Shown: one piece after another, positions 23,901 through 34,588 of the stretch
Numbering within the stretch: the first letter of the stretch is position 1
Layout of the letters: every line of letters starts with the position of its first letter
NCBI GenBank assembly: GCA_019722365.1
Contig: JADFUC010000674.1
Coordinates: 82,106-146,105 of the forward strand
Length of the DNA: 64,000 bases
Direction: 5' to 3'
From: Lithospermum erythrorhizon
Lineage: Eukaryota; Streptophyta; Magnoliopsida; Boraginales; Boraginaceae
Translations under genes and position numbers: made by a program
The notes under the pieces: model-generated
Databases searched by the model: none
What the model saw: the letters and a program-made list of their open reading frames with translations, nothing else
What the model was told of the DNA's origin: nothing

Positions 23901-24057
23901 AAAAAACCAGGACGACCGGTACCCATTCGATCAGTGCATTGTGATGCCGAATGGTTTTGGTTTATCGTACAACAACAAATAACAATAATATATCCACGTT
24001 TGAAAGAATTGAATTGAAGAAACCCTCCCGCTCAAAATCTTGAATTTTCCAGCCAAA
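23901..24057 (+). promoter_or_regulatory. Proximal promoter and 5' UTR of EME1 (inferred)
   Basis: Sequence immediately upstream of the EME1 start codon. An AT-rich aataatatatcc at about 23984-23995 could act as a TATA-like element 60-75 bases before the ATG, but it is not a strong match. The transcription start cannot be set from sequence alone. Confidence 0.3.
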
Positions 24058-27000
24058 ATGTCTTCACACATAGCCGTAAACATCCTCTCCGACGACGAAG
24101 ATGATGACGTGGCAGGCGGAACCAAACCGGTTTTTATCGATATCACAACCCCAACTCCGGTTCATTCGAAAAAAAAGCAAAAAATGAATTCTTTAAATCC
24201 AAACCCTACGATTTCAACAGTGTTCATAATCGACGATGATCCCACTCCTCCGTTGACTTTGACTTCTGGTACAACCCCAATTACTTCTTTATTCTTAAAT
24301 GTTGATTAATTGCTTCAAAGATTAAATATTTTGTACATTCAACATTTTTGTGGCTGACATGATGTTTCTGTTGATGATTTTGTTGCTAAGGGGTCTAAAA
24401 GGGGTTTCATTACCTTGAAGATTGAATTTTTAGGTTGAAATAGTTTATTTGTATGTTTGGACTTCTATTTATGGATCGGTATAATGGGCAATGGATGCAG
24501 TTACAGTTTCTGTGGTATTTTGTATTATACTACATCAAGATCGTGCCCCATGTATTGTTTGTTTTTATAAATTAATTTAAAAATTAGAAACAAAACACAT
24601 GTCATGATATGATGTTGACGGAGTGTAACAAAAAGTGTGTCGCACTTAGTGTAACATAGTATCCGAAGTTGGTGTAATGATCTAATTGCATCTAATGTTG
24701 TAAGGGGTGAATTGCACACTTGGGTATTACAATGAAATTATTCTACAAATGTTTCTATTACCCCAATTCCGTTTTTTTTTTTGCCTAAGACGCCGTTTTT
24801 TTGGTGGCGATTATGTTGCCAACTGCTCTAGAAGAGGTTATATTGAGTTTCATTACCATACAGATGGAATTTTTAGGTTGAAAGGGTTTATGGTATGTTT
24901 AGTTTTCTGTTTATCAATTGGTCTAATGATATAATTGAACACTATGTTGGGCACATTGAAAATTATTGTGCTTTTATATTACCCCAATTCCTTCTTTGGT
25001 GCTTGAGACGCTGTTTGCCGATGGTGACGATTCTGTTGAAAAGTGGTCTAAATGAGATTGCAGTGAGTTTTGATTTCCTTAAAGTTTGGATTTTTAGGTA
25101 GAAATAGTCTATTGCTATGTTTGGTTTTCTACTCCCTCCATCAATGAAGATTGATTAGTTTTGAATTTTGATCGTTGACTTTTTAGTTTTTGAAGTCGGA
25201 TATTTAGTTTTGAATTTTGATCATTGACTTTTTAGTTTTTGAAGTCGGATATTTTTGTTGATGTTGTATAATATTTGCCGCTGAAGCCTTATACTAACAC
25301 TTCTGGTGCAGATGTTTCTACAACCCCAATTCGTTCTTTTGTGCCTGAGACGCCGTTTGTTGATGATGATTCTGTTGTTAAGGGGTGTAAAAGATATTAC
25401 AGTGAGTTTCATTACCTTAAAGTTAGGATATTCAGGTCGCCATAGTTTATGGGTATGTTCAGAATTGTATTTATTAATTCGGGTAATTATCTTATTATCT
25501 AATTACACACGATATTGCTTAGATTTAAAATTATTGTGCTTTTCCTGAAGTATGGGATGTGAGTTGTGACATTGTAGCTATCTGAAGTTCAGTTTCATGA
25601 GGATATAGATATACACAATGATTAGTCTCCACAAATAGGTCACAATTATTCAATTTGTCATATTTATTTAAATGATTTAGTTCAATTTCTCTTTGTCAAA
25701 TTTGGTCTTAAAAATACGTAGTTATATTATTTCCAAATAAGTATTTCCATGTTAAAATGAATGTTATCACTTTTGAACTTTCTCTTGCGAGGGTTCGGCT
25801 GTGTGCGTGGCTTATAGTGGTAGGATTAAGCATTGTTTAGAATTGATGTCTGAACATGATGCCTTATTTTTTCTTTTTCTTCTAGATTTTGATCATGAGT
25901 AAGACTGCTTTATTGCAACGTCACGTTTCTTTTGCAGTTCCTTTCCACATTAAAGAAATACATGAATCAAAATTATACGAGTTCTATTTATATTATTTTA
26001 GTTCCAATTTTATGTAGAAGACTACTTGTTGACATTGAGCTTGCTCCATTCTTCAGGTAATAGTCCAGTTCCGTTGATATCTGAGGTCACACCAATTTCA
26101 GAATTTCCAAAACCCAAGGGTTTCGATGAAAAAACTTTTGTGGATTATCCTGGTATGTTTCAACTTTCTTAATGATGTCCTAGTGGTCTTAGTTGCATCC
26201 TTTAATCCTTTCTTCTCAATGAATTTGTTGAGTTTTGCACTATTAATGGTAAATGGAGACTGATTAGTTTTGGTTCTGTTTTCCTTTCAATAAGAATTGC
26301 ATGGCTACGGAAGTCCATTTTCCCCTTTCAGAAGTTGAATTTTGAGCCTGAAACTATGGAATATTTGTTTGTTTGATATCTAAACTTTATCTACTGCTGA
26401 ACCACATGAATATTCTGGGATCATCCAGTTAAACCATATTTCTTTCTTACTCTTATCATTTTTAAAGTTATTGAGTTTAGGAGTTATGGTGACAAAGGAA
26501 GTCTTTCTTCAGGTATTCTCAAGCCTTGTTCTGTTCCCGAAACCCCATTGTCAGAGCTAGCAAAAACAGAAATTCCAGTTGCTAAACACCCTGAAGGTAT
26601 GCACAACTTTTACCTTCTTCTAGCTGTAGTTTCAGTCTCTGTATGCTTAGATGCTTCTATTTGAGCATTTTGTATTTTCGCCTTTGTTATCCAGAGATAA
26701 TTTATTCTCTGGAATAAGTGTTTGTTTTTTCAAATTCTTGATATTTACCGTGAAGGCATATAATTCCTTAAGCGAACTTAACCATCTTTGTTGCCAGTAA
26801 CATAATGTGAGAATTTTTTTTCTTTTTTTTCAAATACCTGGTTCTTATTGCTAAATAAAATGAGGGTACCTCCTCATCTCTGTCACTTCTCTGTTTGGTT
26901 GTGGATAAGTTTGCATGTATAGATTACGCCTTGAAGTTCATATTTCATAAATAATGCTGATTGTTAGGCATTGCTGTAAGGCAGTGATGGTTAATATAAT

Positions 27001-30000
27001 GTTCAAATCGGATACCTTGGTCTAATACGCCTCAAGAAGAAATCATTTACATGCATTTCAGTCTCATTAAAATTGAGAAATCTGATGGTTCTATTCATTG
27101 GATATACTCTCAATGCATTTAAATTTTAGTAGTTCCTTGGTGGAATCCAGTCTTTTACCTTACAGATATTATTAAAGTTAGGATCCAAATCCTTGTTTCC
27201 TCTGAATTTTGCTTAACTTGAAACTCACACTGTTCTTATATGTATTTGTACTCTCTCCATCCCACTTTTTTAGGGAGTCTTCATTTTATTAATCCCAAAA
27301 AAAGTTCCATTTTTCACCTTAATGAGAGAATACAATAAAGGACATGAATTCAAATTATCTTAAAAATTTGTACACCACCCTAACAAGTTCCTATGGAGGG
27401 AGTAGGTTTTACGTGTGTGACTTTGTGTCTTACCTTCCTTTAGGAATTGGTGGATTGATATATTTAGCTTCTGATGACGAGTCTGAAGAGGAGGAGCTTG
27501 TCACAAAAAATAAAGGGATTAATAATCCTCTCGACGCTAATGAGTTGGAAAGGAGCTCCAGGTTATTTGATTCGAATTCATCTTTTGGTAAAATATTGCT
27601 TCTAACATTTCAATCATTTTCATGAAATATTTAATAGTACTTCTTGCTGTGTTACACTTCATCTAATCCTACAAAATAACTAGGAAACTGCAACATATTG
27701 CAATCAATGGAGGAGAGTTTGAATTCATGGTCAGGTGAAGCTGGAACATCCATGGTGTGTTTTTTCTCATTTCTGCTGAGTATAGATATACTCTACCTGT
27801 TAGTTAAGTTAACCTCGTTTACCTATTGGCAGATTTGACCCTCATCACATTAATGAACTGCATCTATATAATACTTCATATTAGTGAATGCTAGGTGCAG
27901 TTTTTCAAGATAGCTAGGTTTCTATTCCGGAGGTCATATACATCACACCTTCTCATCTTAGCTAATTTATTATTGCAATCTGCCGCAGTATTTTTTTAAG
28001 GATAATAATTTTGTGAACCTTCAGAGCTGATCCAAAACATGGAAAGTGTAAAGAAAAATAAAAGTTCAAGAGGGTAGCCATAGATTAATGAAATCTTCTT
28101 GTCATAATTTTTATAGGAATACTGTATGTAAAGATTTGTTAAATATAAACTGCTCCCGTTTGTCTATTTACTAGGCCAATGGATCAGTAATGTTTTAAGC
28201 AGACACCAAATCTTTCATAAATATTTTTTGTAGTTTGGATTGCATTTACTTTACTTTTGGATTTGTCTATATTTTCTTAATCGATGAGCTTCTGTATAGG
28301 CACATAGTCGTCTTGATAGTGACACCGAGAGTCTGCCAATGGTGGTTGGACTTTCTGAAGAAACTGATGAACACAAATATGGTTCCAAGAAATGCCCTGA
28401 TATAGATGAGTTAAAGAGAAAAAAGACGATGTCAAAAGAAGAAAGAGATCGACTGAAAGAAGAAAAAAAGCAACAAAAAGAGGTATGTTTCTGGTTCAAT
28501 GATAATTTTGTTATATCATTGGTATTTATTGAGTGTGTTATATATAGTCTAATTCTACCCAACTACTTTAGCAAGAAAAGCTGCAAAAGGCGGCTGAGAA
28601 AGCTGAAGCTGCCGAGATGAAAAAACTGCACAAAGAAAAACAGAAGTGGGAAAAGGGAAAGCTTGCCAACAAATCTATTGTTGCTGAAATTGACCGTAAA
28701 GTAGTTGAAATGGGATCAGTTGGAGGTATGGTTTCTCTGATCATATTTGGTTTATGATTTCAAGCTCTTGCTCCCTATGTTTTCTTATTTTAGTTGTACT
28801 GATTGTGTTTCTATCTTAGCTCAGGACATCTACTTACGAGGTTCGGTGAGAAAGATGTTTCATACCGTATAACATCAAATCCCATTGAAAGATCTATTTT
28901 GTGGACTATGACCATTCCAGAACACTTAGCTCAGGTTATTCTCAGTCATTAATTTGGCATTCAAAAGCTGTACCTGATTTCATCCTTTTAGGACCACATA
29001 AGTATTCATTGAGGTCTGATACTTCAAAAGGAACCATGTAAAATCTCAGTATTCTCTTTAATTTATATTGGGTAGAGTTTTAAAAGCCAACTTTCATTCT
29101 CTTTAGCTTCAATGATATCTAATTTTACAGAGTTCACATCTCTGGGGAATCTGGTTTCAGTTCGGTTGTTATACTCACTCATCCCATGCACTGCCTTGCT
29201 TTCCGAGCCTGCCATCAATATGTATTGTTGTGTAAATGGTTTGAAAATTGTTTTTAACTGGTGTTTTTTGTTGTAGATATCTGAAGAAACTGAAGTGCGG
29301 TATATATTGCTTGTGTACAACGCTGAAGAGTTTTGCAATATAGTTGTAAATGAATCTTTGATGAACCATGTTTTTCAAGTTCAATGTCATTACCCATATC
29401 ATACAATTTGTTTGCTCACGAATAGACTAATGGCATACATCAACAAGAGGTGAGTTTCAAGTTCTACAATGGTTTCTTGAATTTTTTTTATTTTGTCTCA
29501 CTAGTACAGCTACAAACATGTTTTATGCTTTTGTTTTTATTTGAGTATATTAATTTTAAACATATTGCATTTTAATCTTTTATGCCATTTACAGTATATG
29601 CCTTAACATCCTCAAAACTATAATATGCTTTATATTACTATGAAATTTTGAAAGCCGGTCAACGTGTTCTCCTGATGGACTGTGCAGAGATGCTGCACCA
29701 ATGTAGCAACGATTTCTTGTTCTTTCCTTATTTTTTAGATGTTATGATATATGCTCGACTATAGTACTATTGTTAGTTTCACTTACACCCCCTAATGTGG
29801 TTAGATATGGCATATAAGGAAACCAATATTTTGATAACATAATGCATTGTAACTGCTAGTTACATGAAGAATATATTAAGTAATTGACCTTATTGTCTAA
29901 GCAGTGGCATTTTCTTTGTTATTGAACATTACATTGATTTGAAAGACGACAAACTCAATTAGATCAATAATCTATTTTTTTCCTTTGATGTGATTGTTTA

Positions 30001-33000
30001 AATTTTATTGATCAATTTAAATTTTAAATTTTATTAAGTAATTGACCAAGGCTCTATCTGATCTCACTTTCATATTTAAATTTTATTAAGCAATTGACCA
30101 TATTTTTAATATTCTTTAAAATCTTTCAGATAAGTAATTAGTAATGAGTAAGGTTTGGTGTCTATTACCAAGCATATCTCTCATATAAGTAATGAGTAAT
30201 GAGTAAGGTCTCTATCTGATCTGACTTTCATATTTAAATTTTATTAAGTAATTGACCATATTTTTAATAATGCTAAACATATCTCTTCATATCTCTTTGG
30301 TTTGGTACTTATCTTGAAATTGATTCATTGTAGTTTAAGTTCATGTCTCTTCTTTGATGTGATTGTTTCTTATGCATCCATCTTCCTTCTCATGATGATA
30401 CTTGTAGTGTTGTATTGTCATTTATTTATTTATTCACTACCAAACATCAGTAATGCTCTGTACCTTTTTTGTTTAATACAAATTCGAATAGTGTGCTTCT
30501 CTATTCGTGTGTCATCTCATGTAAGGTTGTAAATTTGTCATATTGTCTTAGTGTAAAGGGTTGAAGTGAATTAAAAAGGTGACAAAAATAAGGAAATAAC
30601 TTAGTACCTTGACACAGTTGAATAGCACGTGGCTAGTAATTGAGATGTAGAGAGCAGTTTTTTTCCCTCTGAAATGTTAGCCTTTTCCAGTACCATTTAT
30701 GCATTGTTTCATCTTACATCTGTGCTAGGGAACACCAACAATACAAGAATCCAAATTTCATCAGTTGGACCCGTCCCCCCGTTGAGGAGGTTGTAAGAAT
30801 GTCAACTTATTATAAGTCATATCAATATATGTGAACTATTTTTTCACAATTAGCACTTACCCTCTATCCTCTAATGTTTGTAATTAAATATTAGTTTTCC
30901 TTGACAGGTTCTGTCAAAATTGACCACTCACTTTGCAAGGGTACATACAAGACAATGCATCGATGAAGCCGAGTTAGCAGAGCACATTGTTGGGCTGACC
31001 TGTAGCCTTGCTTCTTGCCAGTTTAGGTACATCATTATCTCGAGATACACTATAACTAGTTGGAAGTTCAAACAAAATATACAGCAGTTAATGAAAATTG
31101 GCTATTTTCTCCGTACTTGAAATCAAAGTATTGCTTAAGGATGGCACCACCTCCGTAGTAGTAGTAGCCTGAGGCAATCATTATTCCTTAACAACAACAA
31201 TATGTACATTTATTACATTCTACTTTTAGTAGCTATTCTGCTATTTGTAAAATCCATCCTATTTTCTCAATTGAGGACATGTTGGTGACATTGACATCTT
31301 TTTAAAACATTGTCCTATATTCTTGGCAAGACCGTCATTCCCTGTACCTAGTCACTGAAGGGGCATTCATAACCTCTGAGTAACTGAGAATTGGAGAGAC
31401 AGTGTTGGTTTTACAAACTCCCATTCTTTAGCACCAATTGACTATTTACCAACAATCCTCGGTCCTGACAGAAATATGACATGAAATGCATCATAAAGCA
31501 CTGGATAAAAAGACTCTTGCAGTTGTGATCATTTTACTTTAATTGTTTGTCCTGTTCTGCTGTAGGAAGAAGTTAACAAGATTGTCAGTGAATGCAAATG
31601 GATCCAGTGTTTCCAAGGATTGTGTTGATAAGAACTTGATAAAGAAGAATACATGGTGAGTATTGTATGTTCTATGTGGGTGATGTCATAAGTTACAAAA
31701 AGGATTTAGCATCATGTATGCCTATGCAAAACGATTTGATGTCATGACATTATGCATTGTTTTGCTAGTTATATGGGCATACCGGCTATAGGTGTATGTG
31801 AATTTACTCTCCTTGTACTTTGTTATCTTTGGTCCTTTCCTGTGTTCCTAGGATACTGATGATGAGTACCACATAATGCAAATATCTCACACACTAGCTT
31901 TGTGCAGGAAGAATCCCACATTTTCAGATATTGAGTTGAATAATATAGCATATCTACAACTGACTTGAAAACTAACTTAAGTACTGAATTAAAAAACTGA
32001 ACACTAACCCACTACTACTGACCACTACTTCACTACTTGAGATAAGTTAAGCCTAATCTGAAATTCTAATAATTACATTATCTAAAACTTTGCTGACTGG
32101 ACTAATTTACTTTGGCTTCTTCTTCCTCCTTGAATAAGTCTGCCATGGTTTTGGCACATTAGTTTGGATCGTATCATTGCTCTCGTCCTCAAGGCCAAAT
32201 GGAGGAAACTGTTGTTTAAGCAAGTCATAGTCCTCCCAGCTATCTTGCTCTGTCGGTCTGCTCTCCAATGAATTAATAGCTCCAAGGTGGCTGATGTGCC
32301 CAATTGTTTCTATCGATGTGTCACTACACATTCTGGCTTAACCATTAGCTCGAAAGAATCACTGATCGGAGGTGGCACCATAGAGGGTTGTTGATCATGT
32401 CCGTTCATCGGCCCAAGAAGTGAGACATGAAACACCGGATGAATTTTGGATGTGGGTGGTAGTTCAAGCTCATAGGCCACCATTCCGATGCAACGCAACA
32501 CTTTGTAGGGGCCAAAGAACAAGGGGATATCTTCTGATTAGTGTGATGTGCCAAACTTTGCTGACTATATGGTTGTATGCATAACAAGACCTTATCTCCT
32601 GCCTCAAAAGTAAGCTCATGGCGGTGTGTATTAGCTTGTTGTACCATTTGTTGTTGAGCTTTTAATAAATTGGTTTTAAGAAGCTGCACCATCTCATCCC
32701 TTTCTATAAGCTGATGTTCAAGGTCTGGCAGACGTGTCTCACCACGGACAAACGGGTGAACAATTGGAGGGTCGCGACCATATACCAACATTAATGGTGT
32801 ACTGCCAGCGGATGAATGAAACCCAGTGTTGAAGGAAAATTCTGCCCTTGGTAAAAACTTACTCCAGCAGTGTCGTTGCTCCATAGCAAAAAAACCTCAA
32901 ATAAGTTTCCAAACAACCGTTAACTACTTCCATTTGACCGTTAGTTTGTGGATGATAGGCGGAGCATACAGATGGTGGTCTGGCTCAGGCGAAATATTTC

Positions 33001-34588
33001 TGTCCAGAATGCACTAAGAAAAACTGGATCTCTATCGGACAAGAAGGAGCGAGGAATGCCATGAAGACGCACAGCGTCTTTGTAAAATGAATAAGCCACT
33101 GATTTGGCTGTGTACGGGGGTGCCATGCCAATGAAGTGGACATATTTGCTGACACGATTGACCACAACTAATATCATTGTGAAACCTCCAGATTTTGGAA
33201 GGCCTGTAATGAAATCCAAAGAAACATCCTCCCATATGCGATCAGGAATCAATAAGGGTTGTAACAGTCCAGCCGGCACCAAAGTCTGATATTGGCGCAT
33301 CGACATACCTCACAATTTTGCACATAGGTCTGGACATGTTGCTTCATTTGAGGACAATAGAAATATACAGTAAGAGACTTCAATGTTTTGAGAAACCCTC
33401 CGTGATCGGTAGCTGGAGAATTATGGCATCCAACCTGTTTTTGAAATAAAGTTTATCATCAACCAGTTGGAAGTCAGGAAATACCTTCTGATTGCTGGAT
33501 TTGGCATCGACAAAGGCTTTGGTGAAGTTATCAGCTTGCAATGCTAGTGCCCAATCTAAGAAGTCATTGGTGATAGGAAGCGTTAGAGCTAACAATTCTT
33601 GATGTTGTGGCCGCCTAATCTGAAATGCTAATAATTACATTATCTAAAACTTTGCTGACTGGACTAATTTACTATGGCTTTGTCATGGACTAACAATTCT
33701 TCCTCCTTGAATAAGTCTGCCATGGTTTTGTCACATTAGTTTTGGTCGTATCAGATACCTCCATTTAGTGATATGGGTTGAGGTTGTATGCTTAATCTGA
33801 AGAGCGTTTTGCACATCAAATGAGCATTATTCTAAATTATATGCAGTGATAATATTAGAATAGATCAATAGGGTAATCGAAAAGCAACTAAAGATGAAAA
33901 ATATTTTGGAGAATCAGAATTGATATGTAACTATATGAGTATAAGCTACTGGTACATCGTTCAGTAGAGTTCTTGAATCCAATATGGTAACAAAAAGCAT
34001 CGTCTTAGAATATAAGGTTCCATTAAGTAACTTCCACCAAGGCTTTTGAACATGTTCTCGACTGAACTTTGTTGGCAATTTTTTCTTTTTAGTTATTGTT
34101 TATTTGTTTGTGTAATATACTTCTTAAGTGGATATAAGTAAAGTTAAATATGATTCAACTCCATTGATTACCGCCACTGGTATGATTTTAAGTCTGGATT
34201 GGTTGCTATGCAGGTTGAAAGCTCTGGTTTCCATACCGAAAGTGCAACCTCGATTTGCTATGGCCATCTGGAAAAAGTATCCTACTATGAAATCACTTTT
34301 GAGTGTGTACATGGATCCAAATAAAACAGTGAGTACTGGCTACAAGTTATTAATTCAGGTCATATTGCTCCTCACTTGGTCACATGTTTTTAAAATAAAA
34401 ATTGGCAGGTCCATGAGAAAGAAATGTTACTCAAGGATTTGATCACTGAGGGACTACTTGGCGATAATAGGAGGGTAGGTGAACTTTGTTCCAAGAGAGT
34501 ATACCGGATACTAATGGCTCAATGTGGAAACATCAGCACTGATGATGCTGAGAACGGCGCTGACTTTTTTAACCATCAGTTGACATAA
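24058..34588 (+). CDS. EME1: Crossover junction endonuclease EME1 homologue, 15 exons
   Basis: Non-catalytic partner of MUS81. The heterodimer cuts branched DNA (nicked Holliday junctions, D-loops, 3' flaps) in the nucleus during recombination repair and meiotic crossing over. Exons: 24058-24268, 25312-25386, 26057-26152, 26513-26596, 27444-27587, 27684-27754, 28300-28482, 28572-28725, 28825-28934, 29277-29449, 30729-30789, 30908-31026, 31566-31655, 34214-34328, 34409-34588. They total 1866 bases (621 residues plus TAA), with every phase consistent. Residues 1-255 are acidic and low-complexity, with KKKQK at 38-42. Residues 264-310 are charged and helical ([12 protein letters not shown]). The degenerate XPF-type nuclease fold follows at about 325-500 ([47 protein letters not shown]). 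The C-terminal helix-hairpin-helix region runs from about 524 ([20 protein letters not shown]). These blocks agree with Arabidopsis EME1A/B (about 550 residues). The N-terminal half is longer here. The exon 11 donor is the least certain junction. Confidence 0.9.
24361..24460 (+). pseudogene. Exon-2-like copy A (distal part), decayed
   Basis: It reads GATGTTTCTGTTGATGATT then TTGTTGCTAAGGGGTCTAAA, which aligns with the start and end of exon 2 (DVS...DDDSVVKG) but lacks the middle [13 protein letters not shown] segment. That segment's first part appears instead at the exon 1/intron 1 boundary (acaaccccaatt). The TGAAGATTGAATTTTTAGG flank matches the other copies. It has no acceptor AG in the right place, so it is not predicted to be an exon. 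Confidence 0.65.
24749..24975 (+). pseudogene. Exon-2-like copy B, decayed
   Basis: It begins atgtttctattaccccaatt, as exon 2 begins atgtttctacaaccccaatt, and carries cctaagacgccg where exon 2 has cctgagacgccg. A long T run and other changes break the frame. The 3' part continues through the shared intron flank to the attattgtgctttt end, followed directly by copy C. Confidence 0.7.
24976..25135 (+). pseudogene. Exon-2-like copy C, decayed
   Basis: It has accccaattccttctttg, then gagacgctgtttgccgatgg and gattctgttgaaaagtggtc, parallel to exon 2. The frame is interrupted (TGA in the gtctaaatgag region) and the acceptor is missing. The copy is cut off near 25130 by an actccctcc sequence and a 49-base direct duplication. 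Confidence 0.7.
25156..25253. repeat. 49-base direct duplication in EME1 intron 1
   Basis: Two adjacent units, 25156-25204 and 25205-25253, begin tagttttgaattttgatc and end gaagtcggatatt. They differ at one visible base (g or a after gatc). The near identity points to a recent tandem duplication within the intron. Confidence 0.85.
27249..27404. mobile_element. Stowaway-like MITE in EME1 intron 4
   Basis: The ends are inverted repeats: TACTCTCTCCATCCCA on the left, and on the right a sequence whose complement reads TACTCCCTCCAT. Both are flanked by TA, the target duplication of Tc1/mariner-type elements. The length is about 156 bases with an AT-rich interior and no coding capacity. It ends 39 bases before the exon 5 acceptor. 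Confidence 0.8.
29990..30275. repeat. Internally duplicated AT-rich block in EME1 intron 10
   Basis: The words ttaaattttattaagtaatt and ctctatctgatct recur, with attgaccatatttttaat and taatgagtaagg also repeated. The arrangement is two partial direct copies about 180 bases apart plus smaller internal echoes. No coding signal is present. Confidence 0.7.
32050..32177. repeat. Direct repeat, left copy, flanking the intron 13 gypsy fragment
   Basis: It shares with 33605-33752 the ordered blocks cctaatctgaaat, taataattacattatctaaa, actttgctgactggactaat and ttgaataagtctgccatggt. It covers the 3' end of pol and adjoining non-coding sequence. The right copy has about 18 extra bases (a tcatggactaacaa segment). 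Confidence 0.8.
32100..33600 (-). pseudogene. Chromovirus integrase and chromodomain remnant
   Basis: On the - strand, from high to low: an RNase H-integrase linker (33595-33380, [16 protein letters not shown]); an integrase zinc-finger region; the integrase core with [15 protein letters not shown] (about 33240) and [14 protein letters not shown] (about 33060); the core end with [20 protein letters not shown] (about 32820); and the GPF/Y-like [12 protein letters not shown] with [11 protein letters not shown] (about 32510-32400). A chromodomain end follows ([20 protein letters not shown], about 32250-32190). Frame breaks occur near 32940, 32520 and 32300. The domain order and chromodomain place it in the chromovirus group. 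The motifs are well preserved compared with the big nests. Confidence 0.85.
33605..33752. repeat. Direct repeat, right copy, flanking the intron 13 gypsy fragment
   Basis: Partner of 32050-32177, in the same orientation. It starts just after the truncated RNase H-integrase linker sequence and ends before ordinary intron sequence resumes. It looks like the pol-end of a second element, or a duplication formed at insertion. Confidence 0.8.

Larger units (their letters stand above)
24269..25311 (+). other. EME1 intron 1, a decayed tandem array of exon-2-like units
   Basis: This intron is made mainly of tandem copies related to exon 2 and its 3' intron flank. The donor (G|gtacaa at 24269) lies inside a partial copy whose downstream piece is at 24361-24460. 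Further copies lie at 24749-24975 and 24976-25135, and the intact exon-2 copy starts at 25312. The unit carries, in order, an accccaatt box, a cctgagacgccg box, a gttaaggggt box, a ttcattacctt box, an aggttgaaatagttta box and an attattgtgctttt end. Only the last copy keeps an open frame and both splice sites. Confidence 0.75.
31890..33752 (-). mobile_element. Truncated chromovirus (Ty3/gypsy) in EME1 intron 13, antisense
   Basis: The 2558-base intron 13 (31656-34213) contains a - strand gypsy fragment starting in the RNase H-integrase linker and running to the end of pol and part of the 3' LTR. A copy of the pol-end/LTR-start sequence recurs at the far side (33603-33752), so the insert is bracketed by direct repeats of roughly 125 bases. 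Gag, protease, reverse transcriptase and the 5' LTR are missing. The exons on both sides are intact, so it is tolerated as intron sequence. Confidence 0.75.

Noticed and set aside
24040..24309. 89-residue open frame starting at 24040 and running past the exon 1 donor
   Set aside because: Position 24040 is TTG, not ATG; the first ATG is 24058. The bases after 24268 are intronic, since the frame stops at 24309 while the spliced frame continues in phase to exon 2.
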